DNA of 64,000 nucleotides from Bacteroidota bacterium. GTDB lineage: Bacteria > Bacteroidota > Ignavibacteria > Kryptoniales > JAKASW01. This document shows, piece after piece, positions 17,902-27,474 of this stretch. Each line of letters begins with the position of its first letter. The first letter of the stretch is position 1. The notes under the pieces were generated by a model. That model worked only from the letters and a program-made list of their open reading frames with translations, had not been told where the DNA came from and ran no database searches. The position numbers were made by a program, and so were the translations under genes. The stretch spans positions 1-64,000 of the forward strand of contig JAKAGT010000001.1 of NCBI GenBank assembly GCA_021825585.1, given 5' to 3'.

Positions 17902-18684
17902 CTAAAGTGTTTGGAGGTGCTTAACCTGTTCACTTACAAGCCCGAATCTGCGCTCTCGTTTCTGGAAATCGCTTATCGCTTCGTACAAGTGCCTCCTGCG
18001 AAAATCAGGCCAATAGACTTTCGAAATAAAAATCTCTGTGTATGCAATCTGAAACAACAGGAAATTGCTGATACGAAACTCGCCGCCGGTCCTTATGAGC
18101 AGATCGGGATCTGGAAGCGAGGCAGTCACCAGGTAACTTGAAAAGAGACTCTCGTTAATATCCTCGGCCGACATCTTGCCGCCTGCAGAATCTGCAACTA
18201 TTTTCTTAACGGCCTCAGTAATTTCCCACCTTCCCGAGTAGCTCAATGCGAGATTCAAGTTTAATCCGCTGTTGCCCTTTGTTCGTTCGAAAGCTTCGTT
18301 GAGCTCACGCTGTACCCCCGCCGGAAGCGAATCGAGGTCACCGATCGCCGTCAGACGGACGTTGTTCTTGTGGAGTTTATCCGTCTCGTCTCGCAGCGCC
18401 TTGACAAGGAGCCTCATTAAAGTCGAGACTTCCTGCTGGGGGCGCTTCCAGTTTTCGGTCGAGAAGGCATACAGCGTGAGGCACTTTACGCCGAGTTGTC
18501 CGGAAGCTTCGACGATGTCGCGAACCGAGCTGACACCCTCGCGGTGTCCTGCAACACGTGGGAGGGCGCGCTGTTTGGCCCATCGTCCATTGCCATCCAT
18601 GATAATAGCAATGTGTTTAGGGATGCTCCCTCCAGCCTTCAATTCGTCCTGCAGAGTCTTATCATCAGATCTTAGCGCGATCAA
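17902..18684 (-). CDS. uppS: Isoprenyl (undecaprenyl) diphosphate synthase
   Basis: A 260-residue cis-prenyltransferase that builds the C55 carrier lipid for cell-wall and surface-polymer synthesis. The Asp-containing diphosphate-binding motif is IAIIMDGNGRWAKQR (about 25-39), with LTLYAFSTENWKRP at about 90 and the C-terminal PDLLIRTGGEFRISNFLLFQ. The start is a TTG with GAGG upstream, 126 bases from the comEC stop. The common neighbourhood uppS-bamA-skp-lpxD is kept. The 131-base gap to bamA shows nothing clear. Confidence 0.95.
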   Translation of the reverse strand: MIALRSDDKTLQDELKAGGSIPKHIAIIMDGNGRWAKQRALPRVAGHREGVSSVRDIVEASGQLGVKCLTLYAFSTENWKRPQQEVSTLMRLLVKALRDETDKLHKNNVRLTAIGDLDSLPAGVQRELNEAFERTKGNSGLNLNLALSYSGRWEITEAVKKIVADSAGGKMSAEDINESLFSSYLVTASLPDPDLLIRTGGEFRISNFLLFQIAYTEIFISKVYWPDFRRRHLYEAISDFQKRERRFGLVSEQVKHLQTL

Positions 18685-18810
18685 ACTTTCCGCCTCGTTT
18701 TTTGCTGTGCAATTTAAACCCGCATGTAGTAAAAATCAAGGATTCCAAAGCCTTCCGGTGGGCTTAACACACAATCTTGCAGTAAGTTACAAGCATGACG
18801 TGCTCTATTT

Positions 18811-21183
18811 TTATCTCCACTGGATAACCTCTGAGGTATCCGCATCAAGACGCAGAAGCGCAGCTCCGGAAATATCGGTCCTCCACACCGCGACATCGTG
18901 ACGCGAGAGCCTTTCAAGCACCTCCGAGGACGGATGGCCGAACCTATTTCGGGATCCAACCGAGATCACCGCCAATGAAGGGTGAATCGAGCTTACAAAT
19001 TCTTCCGACGAGCTCGTCTTGCCGCCGTGATGACTGACTTTGTAGACGGAAGCGGCAAGGAAGGGGCCGTAGTTTCGGACAATTTCCCGATCGGCTCCAG
19101 CCTCAACATCTCCCGCTAGAATTACACTCTCACTTCCTATGCACACCTTGAGAACGATAGAACCGTCATTCAGCCTTGTCCTATAGGACGACCCTCCCGG
19201 ACCGACATAAATGCGGTTCGGATGAAGGACGTACACTCTCTGAACCGCTCCCGAATCCAGTATGAGGCCTGCCATTGCGACCTGGGCTGGAACCCCAAGA
19301 GTCTTCACTGAAGTCATCGTATTCGTCCACGTCCTGGAAGGTGAATGCTGGTCCGAGTAGATGAATCTCCCGACTCTTATTTTTCGAAGGATGGATACGG
19401 CACCTCCGATATGATCGCTGTGAAGATGAGTTATAACGAAGTAGCTTAGCTCCCTCACACCCCGCCTCTCGAGAAATGGGAGAATTACACGCTCACCGCT
19501 GTCATAGCCGCCGAATTTTACCCCCGAATCAACCAGCATATTCTTTCCGTCGGGAAGCTCGATGTAAATTGCATCTCCCTGGCCGACGTCGAGGACAAAA
19601 ACTCTCGCTTCGGGTTTCCCATGCCACAAACTCGAGTAAAGAAGGATGTTTGCGCCAAGGAGGGCTGCAAGTACGACTTTCTTCCAGATGGCATCTTTGC
19701 CGAAAGCCGCTACGGAAACAAGCCAAAACGAATAGAGCAAAGTGAACATCAAACCCGCCTCGGCGATCTTTACACTGCTGATGCGGAGAGATCCGAGCAG
19801 TGAATTTACTTCGAGTATGGAAAACCCCAGCAGCTGGGCTGCCGCTCCGTAGATGGATGCCAGAGGAGAGTAGACGAGACCGAAGAAAACGAATGTGAAC
19901 GACATCGTGGTGAAGAGCCCGGACAACGGAACCACGAGCAAGTTGGCAAAGACACTAACCAGCGACACTCTGTTGAAGTAGTAAACCGTCAGTGGGACAG
20001 TGCCCAACGTTGCCGCTACCGTCAGGATTGACAAGGAGACTACAGAATTCGCCATCGGTCTGTCCTTGAGAAACGGATAACGCTTGTGCACCATCCAGAC
20101 CATTTTCTGATAGGTAAAGGCAATTGACAGTACCGCGGCAAACGACAGCTGGAAGCCGGGTGAGAAAAGTTGAGACGGGCTGGCCATGAGAATTACAAGA
20201 GCTGCAAACCCAAGCGAGTTGAGGGCATCGCTCCTCCTCTGAAGAAAAAGGCCCAGAAGGAGCACGATTGCCATCAATACCGCTCTCATAACGCTTGGTA
20301 CCGTTCCGACCACAAATGCGTAGAGCAGCAAACAGGGTGCTATGATGAAAAATCTTAATCTGCGGGGGATTCTCGCCAGTGACGCGACCATCATCAGTAT
20401 GGCCGTGAAAAATCCTATGTGAAGGCCGGACACGGAGAGTATGTGGATCGTGCCCGAGTTGACAAATTGTTCGCTAATGCTCCGTTGAATGCCCGACCGT
20501 TCGCCTATCAGCATCGCTCTTGCGAGTTCAGCTTCATCGCCTCTCATAAATTCCTTTATCTTCGAACGGAAGAAGTTCCTAATCGGCTCGATCAACTTTC
20601 GCTGCAAACTTAGCCCTTCGTAATGGCACAGTGAGAGCACGTCCGACGCTTTCCGGATATACACTCTTCCGACGATTCCGTTCAGCTCATAAAAGGATTT
20701 CAGATTGAATTCGCCGGGGTTTCGAGCTTCGGAAACACTCCCCAATTCACCAGCAAAAGCAATTCTATCCCGCGTCCCCAGCTCTAACCTGTACCTGGAT
20801 GTAACGACAAGGTTCCCCCCTATCTTCTTCCAGCCGTTGTCGTAACCAAAACAATCGGTAAGTCTCACCGAAGCGGCTGAGCTGTCGCGCGGAGCCTCTT
20901 CCACAGTTCCGGCAAAATAACGGAAGTGCTGGAGATTCGCCGGGTTCACGGATGCTACATTCGTGCTCATGTAGAATGCAAAGGCGAGGGAAAAAGTCGC
21001 GTAACCCCCCACGGCTGCGGGATTGGGGACACCCTTCCTTCCCATTGCATACCAGGCAACCATGGTAACGGACATCGCGACAGCTGCCGAAAGGAAAACG
21101 AGCTGAAAAGGCGCGTATTCCCTTCCGATTCCAATGCCGATAGCTGCAGCGATGGCTGCCTTGAATGCCGGTAAACGCCTCAC
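18811..21183 (-). CDS. comEC: ComEC/Rec2 family DNA internalisation protein
   Basis: A 790-residue inner-membrane protein for DNA uptake across the cytoplasmic membrane in natural transformation. N-terminal membrane segments and a DUF4131 region (1-165) are followed by the Competence domain with RAMLIGERSGIQ and HILSVSGLHIGFF (about 225-260), many membrane helices to about 515, and a C-terminal metallo-beta-lactamase-type domain (LDVGQGDAIYIELPDGKNMLVDSG, ITHLHSDHIGG, VSHHGGKTSSSEEF) that may act as a nuclease. Start is GTG. Length is full. No other competence gene lies in the window. Confidence 0.93.
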   Translation of the reverse strand: MRRLPAFKAAIAAAIGIGIGREYAPFQLVFLSAAVAMSVTMVAWYAMGRKGVPNPAAVGGYATFSLAFAFYMSTNVASVNPANLQHFRYFAGTVEEAPRDSSAASVRLTDCFGYDNGWKKIGGNLVVTSRYRLELGTRDRIAFAGELGSVSEARNPGEFNLKSFYELNGIVGRVYIRKASDVLSLCHYEGLSLQRKLIEPIRNFFRSKIKEFMRGDEAELARAMLIGERSGIQRSISEQFVNSGTIHILSVSGLHIGFFTAILMMVASLARIPRRLRFFIIAPCLLLYAFVVGTVPSVMRAVLMAIVLLLGLFLQRRSDALNSLGFAALVILMASPSQLFSPGFQLSFAAVLSIAFTYQKMVWMVHKRYPFLKDRPMANSVVSLSILTVAATLGTVPLTVYYFNRVSLVSVFANLLVVPLSGLFTTMSFTFVFFGLVYSPLASIYGAAAQLLGFSILEVNSLLGSLRISSVKIAEAGLMFTLLYSFWLVSVAAFGKDAIWKKVVLAALLGANILLYSSLWHGKPEARVFVLDVGQGDAIYIELPDGKNMLVDSGVKFGGYDSGERVILPFLERRGVRELSYFVITHLHSDHIGGAVSILRKIRVGRFIYSDQHSPSRTWTNTMTSVKTLGVPAQVAMAGLILDSGAVQRVYVLHPNRIYVGPGGSSYRTRLNDGSIVLKVCIGSESVILAGDVEAGADREIVRNYGPFLAASVYKVSHHGGKTSSSEEFVSSIHPSLAVISVGSRNRFGHPSSEVLERLSRHDVAVWRTDISGAALLRLDADTSEVIQWR

Positions 21184-21401
21184 GAAGCCGCCCTGATTTC
21201 GAACAATTAAATCAACCCAAAATTTGCAGTCAAGTCCGGCAGCGAAGGTCGACCTGTCCGGCCAATAATCCGGCCCGTAACGGGAACCTCAGATTGACAA
21301 CCCATGTTCGACAGGATGGGACGGAGCAACTCGACTACACATGACAACGATGGTTGAGGAACGAATCATGACGACGCAATCAGAAAAAGGAGGAGAAACA
21401 C

Positions 21402-23237
21402 ATGAGAATCTTGAAGGTTGCACTGTCTGTTTTCTTATGCGGTCTGCTTTACGGCACCGCAGGCGCGCAAGTTTTTTTCACGGCCAATCTGAACGGAAGC
21501 CAGTCGGTACCGGCAGTCAGTACCCCCGCCACCGGCACTGCATGGGCGGTATTGAATGGTAACACGCTCACCTACCGCGTAACTTACGCAAACCTATCAA
21601 GCAGTTTTCTTGCGGCACATTTTCACCTCGGCGCTGCCGGCGTGAATGGCGGGGTCGCAATGGGAATAACCACTTTTGTCGGAAACACCGCCCAGGGAGA
21701 ATGGAACAACGTACCCGACACAATGATTGCCGATATGATGAAAGGTGACATATACATTAATATACATTCTTCCTATTACCCGAACGGTGAAATTCGCGGA
21801 CAGCTGGAACCGGCACCTGGCGTCGGCATAGCGATGGCACTTGATGGCGCGCAGGATGTGCCGGCCTTGAACGTCAATGGCACGGGAACCGGATGGGCGC
21901 TATTCACACCGGGTTCGGACACGCTCATGTACGAACTCACTGTGGCGGGACTAACTTCCCCGATAATCGGGTCGCACTTCCATCTTCAAGCAGCAGGTCA
22001 TAACGGATCGGTCGTATTTCCTTTTACAATGACAGATAGCACGACGTCCGGGACGTGGGTGTTCCCCGATACGATGTGGACACCTCTCGTTACCGACTCG
22101 CTGTACGTCAACGTTCACACGCAATTACACACCAGCGGAGAAATCAGGAGTCAGTTCATGCTCGAGCCGTCGGACACGATCTTCATGAAAGCTTCTCTCG
22201 ACGGCAGTCAGACTGTCCCAACGCCGACAACAGGCGCAACCGGAACTGCGTGGGCATTATTGGACGTCACACCTGCGTCTAGCGGTTCCTACGGATCGTC
22301 CATTGTGCCTCAGTTGACCTACCGGGTAACCTATGCCAATCTCGACAGCACATTTCTGGCTGCGCATTTCCATCTAGGAGCACCGGGCGTAAATGGTCCC
22401 GTGGTAATGCCCATTACGACCTTCACCGGCAATACGGCACAGGGAACATGGTCCGGAATTTCTGATTCCATCGTCGACGACATGCTGGCGGGAAACATTT
22501 ATATAAACATACATTCGGATAAGTATCCGCAAGGAGAGATCCGCGGACAGCTTCTGATGGCGAATGGCATACCGTTCTCTATCAGTCTCTCCGGCTCCCA
22601 GGACTCGCCTCCCATCCAGACTTACGGGACCGGAACAGGCTGGGCAATCCTCGATACTACAGGCTCTAATCTCACTTACGAGATAACTCATGCCAGCCTG
22701 TCTTCCAGCACAATTGCGGCGCACTTTCATCTAGGTGCAACCGGAGTCAACGGTTCCGTATTGACCCCATTCAGTTATGCCGACAGCACCGCATCCGGGG
22801 TCTGGACCTCACTACCGGACAGCGCGGTTACCGATCTGCTGAACGGAGACGTATACGCGAATATCCACACTACGGCACATCCATCCGGCGAGATCAGAGG
22901 ACAACTGCTGCTGAACACCGGAATCACAACTCCGCTCACGGCAGTCAGGCAGGTGGCGGATGCTATCCCGCAGAAGTTCTCGCTGAATCAGAATTATCCG
23001 AATCCGTTTAACCCGACGACAATCATAAGTTACAACCTGCCACATGCGGCGTCCGTAAACCTCGACGTTTACAATATTCTCGGCCAGAAGGTGGCTGCCC
23101 TCGTTGACGGCACACAGCAGGCAGGAATACACGAAGTGACTTTCGATGCAAGCAGGTTCGCCAGCGGAGTCTACTTCTACAGACTCTCTGCGGGAAGCGG
23201 ACAGGTTCAAACGAGGAAAATGATCCTCTTAAAATAA
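21402..23237 (+). CDS. Secreted four-CHRD-repeat protein with T9SS sorting domain
   Basis: A 611-residue protein with signal peptide (MRILKVALSVFLCGLLYGTAGAQ) and four CHRD domains of about 120 residues (roughly 23-145, 145-262, 262-395, 395-510). Each carries the AHFHLGA or SHFHLQA strand and ends in a YxNIHs/NVHT...GEIRGQL-type motif. CHRD domains were first described in chordin; their bacterial role is unknown. The C-terminus (about 525-611) is a type IX secretion sorting domain: NQNYPNPFNPTTIISYNLP, then VYNILGQKV, GIHEVTFDASRFASGVYFYRL and RKMILLK. GGAGGAG precedes the ATG. The protein is likely exported to the cell surface. Confidence 0.88.
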   Translation: MRILKVALSVFLCGLLYGTAGAQVFFTANLNGSQSVPAVSTPATGTAWAVLNGNTLTYRVTYANLSSSFLAAHFHLGAAGVNGGVAMGITTFVGNTAQGEWNNVPDTMIADMMKGDIYINIHSSYYPNGEIRGQLEPAPGVGIAMALDGAQDVPALNVNGTGTGWALFTPGSDTLMYELTVAGLTSPIIGSHFHLQAAGHNGSVVFPFTMTDSTTSGTWVFPDTMWTPLVTDSLYVNVHTQLHTSGEIRSQFMLEPSDTIFMKASLDGSQTVPTPTTGATGTAWALLDVTPASSGSYGSSIVPQLTYRVTYANLDSTFLAAHFHLGAPGVNGPVVMPITTFTGNTAQGTWSGISDSIVDDMLAGNIYINIHSDKYPQGEIRGQLLMANGIPFSISLSGSQDSPPIQTYGTGTGWAILDTTGSNLTYEITHASLSSSTIAAHFHLGATGVNGSVLTPFSYADSTASGVWTSLPDSAVTDLLNGDVYANIHTTAHPSGEIRGQLLLNTGITTPLTAVRQVADAIPQKFSLNQNYPNPFNPTTIISYNLPHAASVNLDVYNILGQKVAALVDGTQQAGIHEVTFDASRFASGVYFYRLSAGSGQVQTRKMILLK

Positions 23238-23276
23238 CGACATATGTCCTCCCACTTTTCCGAGTCCTCATTATTC

Positions 23277-23303
23277 AAAGCCCCGCGACGTTCGCGGGGC
23301 TTT
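23277..23303 (+). terminator. Strong rho-independent terminator after the CHRD gene
   Basis: AAAGCCCCGCG and CGCGGGGCTTT form a perfect 11-base-pair stem with a five-base ACGTT loop, 39 bases past the CHRD stop. The symmetric A and T ends allow it to work in both directions. The rest of 23304-23678 shows no supported gene. Confidence 0.85.
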
Positions 23304-23678
23304 GCGCTTTCCCTGACTCGAACGGCTTCCCGGCTATGAGTCCACTATCACTCTTATGTAAGTGCGGAGTGGAGTCTCGCTGCAAATAGGTTTCACTTTC
23401 GATTCAAGCTTTTCCAGAAAACCGGAAAGCTGACCGAACTACTTTCCGAAATCCTGGAAAACCTAAACCGATTTCCCTCTTTCCGTTCAAAACAAGAAGG
23501 AACTTGGCCGGAATGGGGTTTGTCGCATGATTGGACAGAGAAAAATAGAGCCGGCAGAGCATGATGAGTGAAAGGTTTTCCGCCCGGTTCCATAATCGAT
23601 TGGAAATCCAAGCGCTCAACGGTTGACTTTCTCTCACTGAGCTAATAACATTATCGCAGGATAATAAACGGGGATGAG

Positions 23679-25043
23679 ATGGATAAGCACAATTTGCTTC
23701 AACGTTTACTCCTTTTAGCCACTCTTGCAACACTTTCCTTCAGCTGCAGGAGCTCACCTACAGGTCCTCACGTCACCGGAAACGTGGAGGTATCTGCCGA
23801 TTATGTGGCGTGTACAGAGGTGTGGCTGAAGATAGCTTTCAGCGATCAGCAAGCAGCTACTAGCGGAGGGACGTACAAAATCACACGCGACAGTGCCACG
23901 GTCCTAACCGGGAGCTTTTCCGGCGCGGATACCACTGTCATAGACACTACCACCCAGCCGAACATGACTTACACTTACCAGGCCTGCAAGCTTGTGAACG
24001 GCAAAGTCTCTGAGCTCAGTATCCCGGTCCAGGTTACGACGCTCGATACGACGAGCAACGATTTCACCTGGCAGATCTACACGTTCGGAGGTACAGCCGG
24101 AAGCTCCATCCTCAAGGACGTTGCAATAATAAACGACAGTGACATATGGGCGGTGGGAGATATTGCCGTCAAGGATTCCTCAGTAAACGGATATTCGGTT
24201 TACAACCTCGCAAGGTGGGATGGGCGCAAGTGGTCTCTGAATCAGGTCATGTTCCCACTTTGTGACCCCAACGGTAACCAGCAGAATCTGCAGCCATTCG
24301 AGTGCTATGGCGTACTTGCTCTCTCAGATTCGGACGTATGGCTTTCCGCGGGTGGGTCTCTGGTACATTGGCAGGCCGGCTCGTCTCAACCGTTATGCTT
24401 CTCACTTGGATACGGTATGCGTGCTTTGGGAAGAATGTCGGGAGCCGAAAAGCACCTTTACATTGTCGGTACCAACGGGTTTGCCGCTTACAATGATGGT
24501 TATGTTTGGCAACAACTGTCTGCTGTCACAGGCCTGGACATCGACGACATCTGGGGAGTCTCTGATTCGGCCGCTGGTCAATCACAGGTACTGGCAGTAG
24601 CCTCGGACCAATTCACTGACAACGGTGTTGCGGTTCTGCAGCTCTCCGGAACACAGACAAGCATGTTACGGACAGCAGGGCTTCCTTCTACCAGTATCGT
24701 CGGCGTCTGGAGTGTAAGCGGGAGGGAGTGGTATGTCTGCGGAGATGGGTTGTACAAATCAAGAGACCTAAATCGCCCCTGGGAACAGGTCAAAGACATC
24801 CCTTCCATCTATACCGAAGCTATAAGAGGCACCGGTTCAAATGATATATTTGTAGTGGGGGACTTCGGACTCGTCCTTCATTTTAACGGATCCGCCTGGA
24901 CAAACCTCACACCGCAAGTGAGTGTTCCTAACTCGGTCTTATATGCAGTCGCCGTGAAAGGGAACACCATCGTTGCAGTCGGTCAAACACTTTCAGGCCT
25001 TGTCGGGGGAGCCGCCCTGGTACTCGTGGGAAAAAGGAACTAA
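23679..25043 (+). CDS. Secreted lipoprotein, possible beta-propeller, function unknown
   Basis: A 454-residue protein with a lipoprotein signal (LLLLATLATLSFSC, lipobox Cys at 23). A fibronectin-III-like segment at about 35-125 (VEVSADYVACTEVWLKIAFSD...TYTYQACKLVNG) is followed by repeats of the type DIWAVGDIAV, DVWLSAGGSLVHW, HLYIVGTNGFAAY and DIFVVGDFGLVLHFNGSAW at spacing of roughly 50-70 residues. That pattern fits a WD/YVTN-like propeller that is often mis-annotated as glucosyl transferase. It probably sits on the outer membrane. It has no sorting domain. Confidence 0.7.
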   Translation: MDKHNLLQRLLLLATLATLSFSCRSSPTGPHVTGNVEVSADYVACTEVWLKIAFSDQQAATSGGTYKITRDSATVLTGSFSGADTTVIDTTTQPNMTYTYQACKLVNGKVSELSIPVQVTTLDTTSNDFTWQIYTFGGTAGSSILKDVAIINDSDIWAVGDIAVKDSSVNGYSVYNLARWDGRKWSLNQVMFPLCDPNGNQQNLQPFECYGVLALSDSDVWLSAGGSLVHWQAGSSQPLCFSLGYGMRALGRMSGAEKHLYIVGTNGFAAYNDGYVWQQLSAVTGLDIDDIWGVSDSAAGQSQVLAVASDQFTDNGVAVLQLSGTQTSMLRTAGLPSTSIVGVWSVSGREWYVCGDGLYKSRDLNRPWEQVKDIPSIYTEAIRGTGSNDIFVVGDFGLVLHFNGSAWTNLTPQVSVPNSVLYAVAVKGNTIVAVGQTLSGLVGGAALVLVGKRN

Positions 25044-25051
25044 GATAATTC

Positions 25052-25076
25052 GGCGGAGTGATTTCGGCACTCCGCC
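25052..25076 (+). terminator. Possible terminator hairpin after the lipoprotein gene
   Basis: GGCGGAGTG (25052-25060) and CACTCCGCC (25068-25076) form a perfect 9-base-pair stem with a 7-base loop, beginning 9 bases past the stop. No T-run follows, so intrinsic termination is uncertain. Confidence 0.5.
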
Positions 25077-25197
25077 AGCAAAGGAAACAATAAGTGAGTG
25101 GACGGTCACCACTATGATGGATCCGCCGTGGGCGTTGCTTTGCCTGGATGAATCCGCGGCTTATTTGTTTCCAACAAAATATAAGCAACCAATCTAA

Positions 25198-27322
25198 ACA
25201 CGGAAAGGTCCAATCTATGATGGCGTGTTCACCGGGCTGCCATACAATGGGTCCACCGCATACTACTCGGTCAGTGCGCCAGCTGTACAGGAGATAAACG
25301 GCTATACTGCCTTCTTCGCAGGTTGGACTTGCTCGCCCAGCGGCTCCGCCTCATTTGAGTACCCGTCACAAACAAGTACGCCAGTGGAATTCGTGTCCAC
25401 CGGGGCCACCATAATTGCCCAGTACAAATATTACACCGTCACTTACAGCACAACAGTTGGCTCTGGATCGTGGCCGATGGCTGGGAGTGGTAATGTCCCA
25501 TCAGGAGTAACTCTGACAGGAAGCTCCAGTGCAACTCTGAACTTTCCCTCAGGAGCAAGCCTGACGGTGAACGGCTCACTAAGCGGCAACAGTATGACGC
25601 TGAATGCGAGCTCTGGAACCTGGACCGGAGTCGTTGTTAATACTGGCGGTGCATCTGTCAGCGGTTGCACAATCTCCGCAGCGGACCTTCCGATCTCCAT
25701 CAGCGGAGTATCAAGCGCGACGATATCAGGAGTAACAATAAACAACTCCAGCTTTTCAAGCGGCCAGGCGGTCTCCGTCAGCGGCTCTTCTCCAACGATC
25801 TCTGGTCTGACTATCGATGGACAATCCGGCTCGGCCAATGGTGTAGCTTATACGAACTCCAGCGGAGGGACGCTTTCGAACTCCACGATCCAGGACCTTG
25901 GCGCAGGGCAAGGCGTTACAATACAGGGTAATTCGAGTCCTACGATCTCCGGCAACACTATCGAGCACAACTATTACCACGGTATAGCCTGTTGGAGTGA
26001 CGGTACCGGCTCCCCCACTATCGAGTCAAATATTATTGAATACAACGGCTCCGACGGGTTCATGCTGGATCAGTCTGCGGCATACTTGCTCGACGACCAA
26101 TCTTCAGATAACAACGTAGGCATATATTGCGAGAATGGCTCTGTCATCTCCACCGGCGGCGAGAGTGAAGCCGGCGGGAACACAATCACGGACAATACTG
26201 ACGGGATCGGTGTCACCGAGAATTCCACGGTCTCTTTCGGCGATTACACGGGGCTGGTACGTGGGCACCTGCAACAGCATCTACGGCAACACGACATACA
26301 ACGCTTATGCAAGCAATACAAGCTCGATCACGGCAGAATACGACTGGTGGGGACAGTCACCGCCTGACGCCTCCAAGTTTTGGACGGATAACAGTTCCTC
26401 AACAATTGACTACACTGGAGCGCTAACTTCGCAGGCGAATTGCCCTATCAGCGGCGCTGCTGCTCAGGAAGTAACCTTGAATGGACAAGTAGTATCCGGC
26501 GGCACAACACCTTCCAGCAGTGATCCAGCCTCACTCTTTCAATTTGCGCGGCAGGCGCGAGAAGAGGGTGAATATGGGATTGCTACGGCCGCGTACCGTG
26601 TTCTTTTGCAGGACTCAATATCCTCTACACTGAAGGAAAGGGCGCTCTTCAGGCTTTTTAACGATTTCCAGCTTTCCCGCGACAGCACGATTATCGGTGA
26701 CCTGGATACTTATTCGAAATCTCCCGGTGAACTCGGTGAGAGTAGTCAGGAACTCCTTGGATATGCATATGAGGCCACAGAGCAAACATCCAAGGCTGAA
26801 TCCATTCTGAACGATATTATCACCACCCATCCGGGCACGGAATTCGAGGAGGACGCATTGATACTTCTGGCATCGATGAAGGACTTCGACACGAGCGCGG
26901 CACAGGTGTCTTCGGCAGCGCTGAACCAGCTCATCCTCAAGTACGGTTCCTCGGTTGACAAAGGAATGCTGTTGTCGCTGGGCGCGCGCGTAAACACGCA
27001 ACCGCGGCCTTCCTCATCAAACCTGGCTGCCCAACCCAAACCTGATTCAACGACCGTGCTTTCCGGGACAAGACTCGAAAACTATCCAGACCCGTTCAAC
27101 CCAACCACAATGATCAGTTATCAATTACCAATGAACGGTCATGTGACTCTAGAGGTTTACGATGTGCTGGGGAGACTGGTGACGACGTTGGTTGATGGCT
27201 ACCAGTCCGCAGGCGGACACTCTGTCCAGTTCAACGCCGACAATCTTGCAAGCGGAGTCTACTTCTGCCGGCTGACAGCATCCGGAACAGAACTGGTAAG
27301 AAAAATGATCCTGATGAAATAA
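25198..27322 (+). pseudogene. Decayed beta-helix T9SS cargo gene (5' truncated, frameshifted)
   Basis: Two overlapping ORFs (25225-26367 and 26135-27322) read as one protein. The first gives a Ser/Thr/Gly-rich parallel beta-helix (TISGVTINNSS, NSTIQDLGAG, PTISGNTIEHNYYHGIA). The second continues it (NSIYGNTTYNAYASN, EYDWWG), then a TPR-like helical region and a type IX sorting domain (NYPDPFNPTTMISYQLP...RKMILMK). Removing one G from GGGG at 26250-26253 joins the frames as FGDYTGWYVGTCNSIYGN. There is no start with a ribosome binding site and no signal peptide; a stop at 25195 closes the frame upstream. A sequencing error could explain the frameshift but not the missing start. Confidence 0.7.
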
Positions 27323-27341
27323 CGGGCTTCTCTCAGCCATA

Positions 27342-27372
27342 AGGTCTGCCGGTATTCCGGCGGGCCTTTTTT
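27342..27372 (+). terminator. Rho-independent terminator after the beta-helix gene
   Basis: AGGTCTGCCGG (27342-27352) and CCGGCGGGCCT (27357-27367) form an 11-base-pair stem with two G-T pairs and a TATT loop, running into six T residues. It lies 20 bases past the stop. Confidence 0.8.
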
Positions 27373-27474
27373 GTTTCCCCGGATTCTTGCAAATCACATC
27401 GGCATGGCGTAGCTTTGCACCAACAGTGAACATCACCCAATCGGGCTGCGGCTCTTAGAATTTTCTCGGCGCTC

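Noticed and set aside
23404-23733. 109-residue minus-strand ORF after the CHRD terminator
   Set aside because: Composition is not protein-like and it overlaps the lipoprotein start on the other strand.
24973-25197. 74-residue ORF upstream of the beta-helix gene
   Set aside because: It overlaps the lipoprotein end and a hairpin, and looks like non-coding sequence; it does not supply the missing start.
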